This document shows positions 17,119 to 24,812 of a stretch of DNA of 54,009 nt, one piece after another. Position 1 is the first letter of the stretch. The number at the start of each line of letters is the position of its first letter. Location of the stretch: positions 1 through 54,009 of the forward strand of contig JABDGH010000013.1 of assembly GCA_013286145.1 (NCBI GenBank), given 5' to 3'. The position numbers were made by a program, and so were the translations under genes. The notes under the pieces are model-generated. The model was not told where the DNA came from, ran no database searches, and saw nothing but the letters and a program-made list of their open reading frames with translations. Origin of the DNA: Verrucomicrobiota bacterium. GTDB lineage: Bacteria; Verrucomicrobiota; Verrucomicrobiia; Methylacidiphilales; UBA1321.

Positions 17119-17949
17119 GTGGCCGTTTTTAAATTTCGCAATCTGAAAAGTGGACAAGCCACGCCCATTCCTCCCGGTGAGTTCACCGTTGGACGTGCGG
17201 ATGATGTCTATGTTCACCTGGAAGACCCTTCCGTCAGCCGCCGCCATGCGCAGGTTATAAACAACGACGCCGGTTTTTTTATCGAAGACCTTGGTTCCGC
17301 CAACGGTACGGCAACACGTGGCTCGTATATCACGCGGCGGATGAACATTAACTACGGTGATCTCGTGCATATCGGATCGGTGGCTTTTCGAGTCGATCCC
17401 GAGATCGAGGGTGAGGTGGATGTGGCCCCTTCCGCTGGAATGCGCACCCCCAACAGGGCCTACATGCGTCGTGACACTGAGCGTTTGCCCAATCCGGGAG
17501 AATCGCAGCGGGTCGTGGAGAAGATTTCTGCCGAAAAACTTTCCGCTCCTGCGATCAGCGAGTCCAACGACATGGATGCCGATGATCTTAATGCGGTGAC
17601 CATGAGTGAACCGGGAAACGGCCATGAACCCGTGACTCAAGTTGCCCAAGCAGAACCCAGCCCGAGTTCGGCGCGGGAAATACCATCCTTGCATTTGCCT
17701 CTTCCCGTTCCGACACCCCAACGCCAACCGCAGATTCATCAGCCGGATAAAGCGGTCTCGATACAGGCCGATCTCCGTCAATCACCTGCGCCAACCGCGA
17801 GTGCGCCTGTTCAGGCATCAACTGTCAACCGAAGTTGGAGTTGGTTTCTTCTGGTCTTTTTAGCCGGAATGGGAGTAGGGCTTCTCCTCGGCCTCTGTTT
17901 CGCCCGGCTTTTTATCGAGATGGGCGGGAAAGCTGCCTCGTTGCCGTGA
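17119..17949 (+). CDS. FHA-domain protein with C-terminal membrane anchor
   Basis: 276 residues. An FHA domain occupies about 15-95: FTVGRADDVYVHLEDPSVSR then RHAQV, FFIEDLGSANGTATRG and VHIGSVAFRV, with the conserved Arg, Ser-Arg-x-His and Asn-Gly residues that bind phosphothreonine. A disordered Pro/Ser-rich linker (about 100-240) leads to one hydrophobic segment (WFLLVFLAGMGVGLLLGLCF) near the C-terminus, so the FHA domain is probably cytoplasmic and tail-anchored. The start is GTG 17119, directly ahead of the first FHA strand; no Shine-Dalgarno is seen. No Ser/Thr kinase is in the window. Confidence 0.85.
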   Translation: MAVFKFRNLKSGQATPIPPGEFTVGRADDVYVHLEDPSVSRRHAQVINNDAGFFIEDLGSANGTATRGSYITRRMNINYGDLVHIGSVAFRVDPEIEGEVDVAPSAGMRTPNRAYMRRDTERLPNPGESQRVVEKISAEKLSAPAISESNDMDADDLNAVTMSEPGNGHEPVTQVAQAEPSPSSAREIPSLHLPLPVPTPQRQPQIHQPDKAVSIQADLRQSPAPTASAPVQASTVNRSWSWFLLVFLAGMGVGLLLGLCFARLFIEMGGKAASLP

Positions 17950-18075
17950 TTTTCTCCATCGTGGCCTAGTCTTGTTTGAAAAGATGGCTGACTGGAATAA
18001 AATTTGCATGAAGTATTTGTCAGCCCTATTCTGGGGCAAGATGACCGATTGTGTCCTGTTTAAGATAACGCCGCT

Positions 18076-18885
18076 ATGAAACTGATCGCCTACAAGACAT
18101 TCGATTACAAATGCCAGCGTCTTGTCCCTGCAGCCCGTACACGCGAATGGATGGATAAGACGCCGGGCGCGTTCGCTTATCACTGTCTGCCGCTGGTCAT
18201 GGCCAACAGTCTCGGCTGGTTCCTGATCAATGATGTCCCCTGCGAGATGGAATGGGATGGCACGGAACCCTCGAGCGGCCTGAAAGTCTGGGCCACGGAA
18301 GAGTTGACCGAGAATGAGAAGTATTTTTTACCGTCGTCCCACTTCGGCTCGGGCGTTGTCACTTTCCATGCCGAATTCATGTTCTGGACGGAAAAGAAGA
18401 TCAGCATCATCACCAAAGGCCCGGCCAATATGCCCAAGCATGGCATTCAGGCTTTGGAAGGCGTGGTTGAGACCGACTGGCTCCCTTACCCGTTCACCAT
18501 GAACTGGAAAATGACGGCCAAGAACACGCGTGTCCGGTTTGAGCGCGGTGAACCGATCGCCCAGATCATCCCGTGGCCACTCGACCTGATTGACAGCATG
18601 GAGCCTGAAATTCTTTCCCTGCAAACCAATCCCGAACTCTACGCGAAGTATGAGGACTACCGGAAAAAGCGGAGCGTCTTCAACGCGAAGTTCCTGACCG
18701 ATGGGAAAAAGCGTCAAAAATATTATGTCCGCGGGGAAGATTCCCTCGGCAATAAATATGTCGAGGATCACAAGACCGACTGGAAAACAAAGCAGTTCGT
18801 TTCCAAGCTTTCGCCCGATTACCATCCTCAGCAAGTATCTGCCTCGTCCCCCGGTTGCCCTTGGAGCGCAGGGGACAAACCCTAG
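18076..18885 (+). CDS. DUF6065-like protein
   Basis: 269 residues, soluble. The N-terminal pattern MKLIAYKTFDYKCQRLVPA, REWMDKTPGAFAYHCLPL and NSLGWFLIND is what I recall of the DUF6065 family, whose function is unknown. A mid-region FPVHG-type element is absent; the protein is rich in aromatic residues and ends with a Lys-rich region. It is preceded by a 126-bp gap and overlaps the stop of TMTC paralog B by 4 bp on the opposite strand. Confidence 0.65.
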   Translation: MKLIAYKTFDYKCQRLVPAARTREWMDKTPGAFAYHCLPLVMANSLGWFLINDVPCEMEWDGTEPSSGLKVWATEELTENEKYFLPSSHFGSGVVTFHAEFMFWTEKKISIITKGPANMPKHGIQALEGVVETDWLPYPFTMNWKMTAKNTRVRFERGEPIAQIIPWPLDLIDSMEPEILSLQTNPELYAKYEDYRKKRSVFNAKFLTDGKKRQKYYVRGEDSLGNKYVEDHKTDWKTKQFVSKLSPDYHPQQVSASSPGCPWSAGDKP

Positions 18886-20786
18886 GGTGCCGTTTTTTGG
18901 CGGAGCAGTTCTTTTACTTTGGCCTGGCTGTTTAGCGCATTGGCATAATCGGGCTTAAGCCGCACGGCTTCCTGGAACTGCGCCAGCGCGTCCTCCAACT
19001 GCCCTTTTTGTAGAAGGATATTGCCAAGGTTGTTGTGAGACTGGGGAATGGCGGGATTGATTTTCAGGGCCTTTTGGTACTGGATCATCGATTGATCCAC
19101 ATCTCCCTTTTCAAAAAAAATAACGCCCAGGTTATTGTAAGCTTGGGCCATGTGCGGGTCGATTTCCAGGGCTTTCTGGAAATGGGCAATCGCTTCGTCC
19201 TTCTCTCCTTTTTGGGAAAGAGCGATGCCCATGTTATATTGAGATTCAGCATCGGTTGGGTTGATTTCCAGTGCTTTTTTGTACTCGATAATCGCCTCGT
19301 TCAACCGCCCTTTTTGGAACAGGGCAAGGCCGAAATTATGGTGAGCTTCCTGATAGTTCGGCCGTATTTCCAGGGCCTTTTGAAACTGGGTAATCGCCTC
19401 ATCCAATTGCCCTTTTTGAAGAAGGACCGTGGCAAGGTTGGTGTGGGCAATCGCGGATTGAGGACTGACTTGCAGCGTATCCTTCCAAAGGGAAACTTCA
19501 TCAGCGAAAACATCTTCGCGGGTGAGGGTAAGAAAAGTCAGCGGCAGGATTGCGACTAACAGGGGCACTACCGTCATCCAAAATCCACGGTTTGATTTCA
19601 CCAGCATGAGGAGCAACGCCAGCAGTTGCATCGCCACTCCCGCCAGCGGCAAATAATAAAATCGGTCGGCCAAAGGGCGGTAGAGCGGGATGAAATTGGA
19701 AACAGTTGCCAGTCCCAGCCAGTAGATCGCGACTCCCAAGGCCCCCGTCCGACTCTTCCAAGCCAGCCACGCTTGCAGTAAAACCACCACGATCAGGATC
19801 GCCAGCGTGAGGAACATCGAAAGTCCGGCTACATTTTCCTCGGTGTAATCGACCGAAAGTTGTGAAGGCCATACTAATTTGCCCATCATGAAAACCCATA
19901 AGCGGGGCTGAATCGTAAAGACCTGGAAGAACGATCCACCGAGATAAACCAAGGGAGCCATGCCGGGCGAAGCGGGCGGAGCCCAAAGGAATCGAGCGGC
20001 CAAAAAAGCCACGGTTACGGTCATCGCGGCAGCCAAAAATAAAAGCCATGGCAACTTCGTCTCCCGGCGACGAAACAAGAACCAATAGATGATGAGCAAT
20101 GCTGCGGCGGCGACACCCGATTCCTTTGAGGTCACGGCCGCAAAGGCGCATAGAGTGCCCAGGGTTCCCATCATCATCGCGGAGCGAAAGTTATCCGGAC
20201 GAAAAGCAGTCGCCGCGAGCAGGGCCAGCAACGTGAAGAAAGTCACCAGGAGACTCGAACTGAAACTCACCTCGGCGACAGATTCCACCACGACCGGGTG
20301 CAGGGCGAAAATCAGGGTGACTGCCGCCATCGCGAGTTGAGCTTTCATGATACCGCTCTTGCCCAAGCCTGTTAGCTCGGTCGCGATCAATCGGTACAAC
20401 AAGACAAACAACAACGCGACGTTCGCGGCATGAAGTAGGTTGCTGCATAAATGATACCCGAACGGTTGCCTGCCGGAGATGGCGGCGATGAGCATCAGGT
20501 AAAGCAACTGCCCCGGGCGAGACCCGATCATCAGGTTCATGCCCAGCACTTTTAGCGATAGAACGGCAGGCAGATTGGCAAGAGAGGTGATAAACCCCTC
20601 ATGAAGAATTTCGATGCGCGCGTCGTAAACAAAATCGGACTTGAGCGAAGGCCAATAGACCAAAAAAGTCACCACCGCCAGCAGGAGAGCCGCCCCGATA
20701 ACCAAAAGCGGCGTTTGGAAAGCAGTCGCGGACAGCGGCGCAGCGCTGTGATCGTGCGCCTTCTTTTTCCTGGATCGTTTTGCCAT
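18882..20786 (-). CDS. TMTC-like polytopic membrane protein with C-terminal TPR array (paralog B)
   Basis: 634 residues, strongly similar over its full length to the gene at 12151: same MAKRSRKKK start, FVYDARIEILHEGFITSL first loop, GYHLCSNLLHAANVALLFVL, HPVVVESVAEVSFSSS and about ten membrane segments, then about six TPRs (from ~425). Like paralog A it has YDAR where TMTC-type proteins have an Asp-rich motif. The TPR units differ more from A than the membrane half does, suggesting independent turnover of repeats. The 5' leader is conserved as well. Converges with the DUF6065-like gene (4-bp overlap). Confidence 0.85.
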   Translation of the reverse strand: MAKRSRKKKAHDHSAAPLSATAFQTPLLVIGAALLLAVVTFLVYWPSLKSDFVYDARIEILHEGFITSLANLPAVLSLKVLGMNLMIGSRPGQLLYLMLIAAISGRQPFGYHLCSNLLHAANVALLFVLLYRLIATELTGLGKSGIMKAQLAMAAVTLIFALHPVVVESVAEVSFSSSLLVTFFTLLALLAATAFRPDNFRSAMMMGTLGTLCAFAAVTSKESGVAAAALLIIYWFLFRRRETKLPWLLFLAAAMTVTVAFLAARFLWAPPASPGMAPLVYLGGSFFQVFTIQPRLWVFMMGKLVWPSQLSVDYTEENVAGLSMFLTLAILIVVVLLQAWLAWKSRTGALGVAIYWLGLATVSNFIPLYRPLADRFYYLPLAGVAMQLLALLLMLVKSNRGFWMTVVPLLVAILPLTFLTLTREDVFADEVSLWKDTLQVSPQSAIAHTNLATVLLQKGQLDEAITQFQKALEIRPNYQEAHHNFGLALFQKGRLNEAIIEYKKALEINPTDAESQYNMGIALSQKGEKDEAIAHFQKALEIDPHMAQAYNNLGVIFFEKGDVDQSMIQYQKALKINPAIPQSHNNLGNILLQKGQLEDALAQFQEAVRLKPDYANALNSQAKVKELLRQKTAP

Positions 20787-20840
20787 GCAGCCCTGATCGC
20801 TAGGATGAACACTTTTGAGCTTCCTAGAAGCAGATTTTAC
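20787..20840 (-). promoter_or_regulatory. Conserved 5' leader shared by two TMTC-like genes (copy 2)
   Basis: Reverse complement of this stretch matches 12099-12150 with about three mismatches, including the CTAGGA ... TCCTAG dyad and the purine patch before the start codon. Homology ends near 20840, so the duplicated unit included this leader but apparently little more upstream sequence. Confidence 0.6.
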
Positions 20841-21319
20841 ATGAAGAGAAAAAGGAGGCAGGCATCTTTTCAGTTTCGGAATGGGATTTTATTTGCCATC
20901 ATAAAACATGCTTGCCCCCCTTCTCCCATGCCTACGACGGTAACGGGCGGTTGAGCCGATTCCTCAGTTGGAACTGAAATAACGCGCTTCGAGATAGATT
21001 CCATTCCAAAGCCGACGGGATCTCACCCTAAAGCCGGGCATTCCTTGGCAGGAACTTGAAAAAGGCGAAAAAGGGAGCCTTTAGCTCCCGATCTGGGTAC
21101 TTCAAACGACTACAACTTACCTCACGTCCACCCCCAAGGGCATTGGATTGGATTCCATTCCATGGAAGATGGAATAGGGGCGCACCCAGAGACTGAGGCC
21201 GAAGAGGCTGGTAGGACGGCTTCCGAAGCTACGGACCAAGCTGCTCAACCGTGAAGAGCTGTTGCCAAAGATTGTGAGGAAGGCATCCTAACTCGGAAAT
21301 TCCGATGGGGCACCTCGGC
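20841..21319. other. Intergenic region without a recognisable gene
   Basis: About 480 bp between TMTC paralog B and the hybrid kinase. It holds a minus-strand terminator (21059-21089). A plus-strand frame at 21178-21291 would encode a short very basic peptide (RLRPKRLVGRLPKLRTKLL and following, ending at TAA 21289) that looks like the tail of a decayed protein, possibly a transposase, but no upstream part can be joined. Two copies of GATTCCATTCCA (about 21000 and 21148) are also present. No tRNA or known RNA recognised. Confidence 0.4.
21059..21089 (-). terminator. Rho-independent terminator downstream of the hybrid kinase
   Basis: The stem GGGAGC (21073-21078) pairs with GCTCCC (21084-21089) around a 5-nt loop, and on the minus strand is followed by TTTTTCGCCTTTTT. 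It lies about 230 bp past the kinase stop, so an untranslated tail or a small undetected transcript would lie between. Confidence 0.65.
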
Positions 21320-22747
21320 TCAGACTTCATTCAAGATTGTTCGCATAATCTTGAGCAAAATTTCCGGCGAGTAGGGTTTTGGCAGGAAGTGATTGATGCC
21401 GCCCTCTTTGGCCACCCTGCTATTCGCATGGAGACCGCTCGATCCGACAATTTTGACTGTCGGATTGATTCTTTTTAGAATTTTCATCATAGCCAAGCCA
21501 TCCATGACCGGCATCATCATATCGGTTAAAACAACCGCGATATCATTGCGGTGTTGAGCATAAATGGCCACAGCATCAGCTCCATCCTTGGCCGTCAAAA
21601 CCCGGTAGCCAAACGCCTGCAACGTCTGGCTGGTGATGGTGAGAATGGAGGCTTCATCGTCGACCACCAAAACCATCTCGCCATTTCCACGCGGTAACGC
21701 AACCACTTTCGCAGAGACGTTTGATGCTTCAGGAATGGCAAAATAAGAGTCGAATATTTTATCGTGGGTATCTCGCGAGCTACCCCTTTCGGAATCCGTG
21801 ATATTAATGACGACGTAGCGACCCACTTTAGCCTGAATACGCATCGTAGAGTGCTGCTCATCGAGTTCATAGTTCTCAACACCAATATTGAGATTGCTTC
21901 CACAGGGGCCAGTCTCCCGGGCATTCACACAAAGGTTGAGAAGGATTTGGCGCATTTGGGTGGAATCACCCATAATGGTCCACGTATCGTTGGGAACGGA
22001 AAACTTCAACCTCATGTCCTTCGGGAAGGTATCCTTAATGATTTTTTCAAGATTCTCCAAGAGATGTTTAGGCTGGACCTCAATTCCTTCACCCTCCAGG
22101 CCACGTGCAAGCGTGAGAATCTGCTCTACGATATCTGCACCTCTCTGGGCGTTCATTTCAAGAATTTTCAGAATTTTCTGTGCCTGCGGATTATTCGACA
22201 GGTTTTTGAGAATATCGATGGACATCATGATGGGCGATAGAATGTTGTTGAGATCATGGGCGATGCCACCAGCAAGGGTGCCGACGCTTTCTAAGCGCTG
22301 TGCCCGTCTCAACTCGGCTTCGACCTTCTTTCTTTCCGTGATGTCGCGAACGTTACATTGAATCACCTTTTTGTCTCCGGCCTGGTACACGTTGCTGACA
22401 AATTCAACGGCCATTTTGCGACCATCCCTTGCTTCCAAGGGTAGATTCTCATAGCGGACATAGCCTTGCTCTTGCAACCGCTCCAACATGGCTTGATTGG
22501 ACTCGATATCTTTGAACGGACTAAGTTCGCCGACAGTTTTCCCGATCATTTCCTCTCGGGAAAAGCCCAACAGCCATGAAAGAAAAGGATTCACGTCATC
22601 AACGCGTCCCGTTTCAACGTCCAGAATGAGAATGCCATCCTGTGCTGCCTCAAACAATCGCCGATAACTAAGCTCAGAAGCGAGAATCTCCTGCTCTGTT
22701 CGTACTTCGGTGTTGGTTACACCTCCGTCTTGATATGCGCGGCTCAT
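21320..22747 (-). CDS. PAS hybrid histidine kinase with eroded ATP-binding domain
   Basis: 475 residues, soluble. A PAS domain (about 25-140, ending VRDITERKKVEAEL), a HisKA dimerisation domain with phospho-acceptor H164 (GTLAGGIAHDLNNILSP) and a receiver domain (about 355-475) with DD 363-364, phospho-acceptor D409 and K457. Between them the HATPase domain is damaged: the N-box reads NLCVNARETGPCG, the D-x-G-x-G box is replaced by DSERGSSRD, and the chain passes from IFDSYFAIPEA straight to ALPRGNGEMVLVVDDE, lacking the G2 box and about 60 residues. The frame is intact. Autophosphorylation is unlikely. It diverges from the cNMP-kinase gene. Confidence 0.88.
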   Translation of the reverse strand: MSRAYQDGGVTNTEVRTEQEILASELSYRRLFEAAQDGILILDVETGRVDDVNPFLSWLLGFSREEMIGKTVGELSPFKDIESNQAMLERLQEQGYVRYENLPLEARDGRKMAVEFVSNVYQAGDKKVIQCNVRDITERKKVEAELRRAQRLESVGTLAGGIAHDLNNILSPIMMSIDILKNLSNNPQAQKILKILEMNAQRGADIVEQILTLARGLEGEGIEVQPKHLLENLEKIIKDTFPKDMRLKFSVPNDTWTIMGDSTQMRQILLNLCVNARETGPCGSNLNIGVENYELDEQHSTMRIQAKVGRYVVINITDSERGSSRDTHDKIFDSYFAIPEASNVSAKVVALPRGNGEMVLVVDDEASILTITSQTLQAFGYRVLTAKDGADAVAIYAQHRNDIAVVLTDMMMPVMDGLAMMKILKRINPTVKIVGSSGLHANSRVAKEGGINHFLPKPYSPEILLKIMRTILNEV

Positions 22748-22850
22748 GGTTCTACGTCAGTATCGTTTGTCTCAATGCGTGCCTTGTGTCCTGCGAAATC
22801 AAAGAGTGGAAAGAGATTGCAAGAATGAAGGTGACATAAAAATCCATGTG

Positions 22851-22996
22851 CCCCTATGGGGTCTTCGCCCCATGAGAACTTTCGAAAGCATGCCTATTTC
22901 TTCACTGTGGTCGGCTAAAATCCAATTTAAGTACCGGCCTACACTGCGATGGATGAGTCTAAATAATAAACGACCTATGGGGTGAACACCCTATAC
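22851..22996. promoter_or_regulatory. Two related inverted repeats between the divergent kinase genes
   Basis: Both sites contain CCTATGGGGT. At 22851-22873 CCCC-TAT-GGGG is followed by TCTTCG-CCCCAT; at 22976-22995 TATGGGGTG and CACCCTATA face each other around AA (one mismatch). Their position between divergent sensor genes fits binding sites for a dimeric regulator, but the first could also be a simple hairpin. The regulator is unknown. Confidence 0.4.
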
Positions 22997-23042
22997 TCTT
23001 CACATCATTTTTAGCTTAGATTTTGTCCTTGTAAGCTGATTT

Positions 23043-24212
23043 ATGGATGCACACGACAATAAATTTTGGGAGGGTTTCTCGCCCCAAGGCAAGGAACAGC
23101 TCCTGCGTAGCATGGTGCTGGAAGGTTATCTCGATCGTGGTTTTCTCTTTCACGAAGGAGATCCCGCGGATGGAGTTTGCATGGTCCTAAGTGGTGAAGT
23201 GGAAGTCCTGAGAACGGTTGGAAGTCATGAGCAAATTCTAGGACGTTTTGCCGAAGGTGAATTTCTGGGAGAAGTAGCCGTTTTAGATGAGGGCAATCGG
23301 AGTACGTGCGCCAGGGCTCATGGGCCTGTGACTGTTGGTAAAATTCCCAAGGATCTTTTGCTTGAGGCACTTTTAGTGGAGTCACCTTCGGTGAGCCTGC
23401 ATCTCTTTCAACAATTGCTGAGTTATCTACGCCGCACGAATGATCTTTTTGTCGGCGAGATGCTCAACAAGGAAAAGTTGTCCGTTGTCGGTGAGATGGC
23501 GAGTTCATTGATACACGATTTGCGCAATCCTCTGATGGGTATCCGACTTTCAGCAGACCTGATGTCTCTGAAAGATTCAGAAAACCCTGAGACTGCCCGG
23601 TATTGCGACGGAATTCGGTTTCAATGCGATCGTGTGATAGCGATGACACGCGACCTACTTGAGTTTTCCAAGGGAGATTCATGCCTCCATCTTAGTCAAA
23701 CAACTACAACAGCGTTTCTAAATCATTTTCAATCATTACATGAAGATTATTTGCGCCAGACAGGGCTTATTTGGGAGGTCACTTCCGAACCTGCGACGAT
23801 TGATATCGATGAGATGCGATGTCTTCGATTATTGCAAAATCTCGTAACCAACGCCGTAGAGGCACTAAATGGAGACCTGAACGGTCAAATTCATATTCGT
23901 GGCTGGGTCGAGGACTCTATGTTTAATTTATCGATTTCTGATAATGGTCCGGGAATTCCTGAAGCGATTAGGGACAGGGTTTTTCAGCCTTTTGTTACTC
24001 ACGGAAAAAAAGGTGGCATTGGTTTAGGAATGGCCATCGTCAACAATGTGGTCACGGCTCATCATGGAAAAGTTAAATTGGAGACATCTGAAAAAGGCAC
24101 TCATTTTTTAGCTCAATTACCCCAGCACGCCGTCCACAAGCCGGATAGTTCAGTTGGAGAAATATCCGGTCTTGCTCAGGGAGCGTCACCGATGGCCTTA
24201 ATCGCTGAGTAA
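23043..24212 (+). CDS. Cyclic-nucleotide-binding-domain histidine kinase
   Basis: 389 residues, no membrane segment. Residues ~10-125 form a cNMP-binding/CRP-like beta-roll (GYLDRGFLFHEGDPADGVCMV, GEFLGEVAVLDEGNRSTCARA). A helical linker joins a HisKA-like domain with H158 (SLIHDLRNPLMGI) and an intact HATPase: N-box NLVTNAVEAL, DNGPGIP, and GGIGLGMAIV. So it should autophosphorylate under control of a small ligand, redox or partner. The phosphate loop of a true cAMP site (RSSA-like) reads RSTCA, so cAMP binding is uncertain. No cognate response regulator is adjacent; the receiver of the divergent hybrid kinase is a candidate acceptor (inference). Confidence 0.88.
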   Translation: MDAHDNKFWEGFSPQGKEQLLRSMVLEGYLDRGFLFHEGDPADGVCMVLSGEVEVLRTVGSHEQILGRFAEGEFLGEVAVLDEGNRSTCARAHGPVTVGKIPKDLLLEALLVESPSVSLHLFQQLLSYLRRTNDLFVGEMLNKEKLSVVGEMASSLIHDLRNPLMGIRLSADLMSLKDSENPETARYCDGIRFQCDRVIAMTRDLLEFSKGDSCLHLSQTTTTAFLNHFQSLHEDYLRQTGLIWEVTSEPATIDIDEMRCLRLLQNLVTNAVEALNGDLNGQIHIRGWVEDSMFNLSISDNGPGIPEAIRDRVFQPFVTHGKKGGIGLGMAIVNNVVTAHHGKVKLETSEKGTHFLAQLPQHAVHKPDSSVGEISGLAQGASPMALIAE

Positions 24213-24581
24213 TTTCAAGATGAGCGCCGGAGGCGCACTCCAAGCTTGATTTCAAAATTTCGTCACTTACCTTTTTGTTTTTTGGCGGCTTGGAGCATTT
24301 GATCGGGGCGGGCAGGATGGCTCGGTCTATATTCATGAAAAAGGCCTAAATACGCTACTATTCCGTAGGCTGCGAAAAGCAAAGCGCTCCCAGTTGGAAT
24401 CGAACCGACACTCTACGGTTTAGAAGGCTTGAGGGGTTCATTTTCCAACCAAGCCCCTAAATCCAGTTATCACCCGGTTGTCCGTTTGAAACGCGAACGG
24501 TACGGATAGGGGCGTAAGACCTGTTTCCACGAAAAGGGCGGAAGTCCCTCAGATTCCGTTTTGTAAGAGGCGAAGGCCGGG
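24213..24581. other. Intergenic region with a tRNA remnant
   Basis: No coding sequence supported. It contains a tRNA 3' fragment (24386-24426) and about 150 bp of unrecognised sequence on either side. The region just before tRNA-Thr (24480-24570) has no recognisable element. Confidence 0.5.
24386..24426 (-). pseudogene. tRNA-Arg(TCT)-like 3' fragment (possible attachment-site remnant)
   Basis: Read on the minus strand it gives an anticodon-loop-like CTTCTAA, then a variable region, a T-arm GTCGG-TTCGATT-CCAAC (one C-A mismatch) and TGGGAGC, the 3' acceptor strand. The 5' half is missing: no GCTCCCA acceptor strand, D-arm or matching anticodon-stem strand precedes it. A fragment running from the anticodon loop to the 3' end is what tyrosine-integrase elements leave at tRNA genes. 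No integrase is in the window and the intact tRNA-Arg(TCT) is elsewhere. Confidence 0.6.
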
Positions 24582-24653
24582 AGCCGGTTATCAGATTTGA
24601 ACTGATGACCAACGGTTTACAAAACCGCTGCTCTACCACTGAGCTAAACCGGC
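24582..24653 (-). tRNA. tRNA-Thr (anticodon TGT)
   Basis: A full cloverleaf of 72 nt. Acceptor GCCGGTT/AACCGGC, D-arm GCTC...GAGC, anticodon stem GCGGT/ACCGT with loop TTTGTAA, T-arm ATCAG/CTGAT with loop TTCAAAT, discriminator T. The anticodon TGT reads ACA. CCA is not encoded. Confidence 0.95.
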
Positions 24654-24812
24654 TAAGTTATTTGTATTAAATGATATAAGTAATACAGTATGCGACTAAA
24701 AAAGCGCTTGTGCCTCTAAATAGCAACCCCAAATTCAAGCAGTCAGCCATCGCTGAAGGGATGGTAGGAATTTTTCGCCAAGCTGTCTTCAGTTTGATAA
24801 CTTCCTGAACTT

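Noticed and set aside
17085-17121. Leaderless start for the FHA gene
   Set aside because: TTGGCA is present, but no acceptable -10 lies at the right distance from GTG 17119.
24386-24470. Complete tRNA-Arg(TCT) gene
   Set aside because: Only the 3' half folds; no 5' acceptor strand, D-arm or matching anticodon stem is found.
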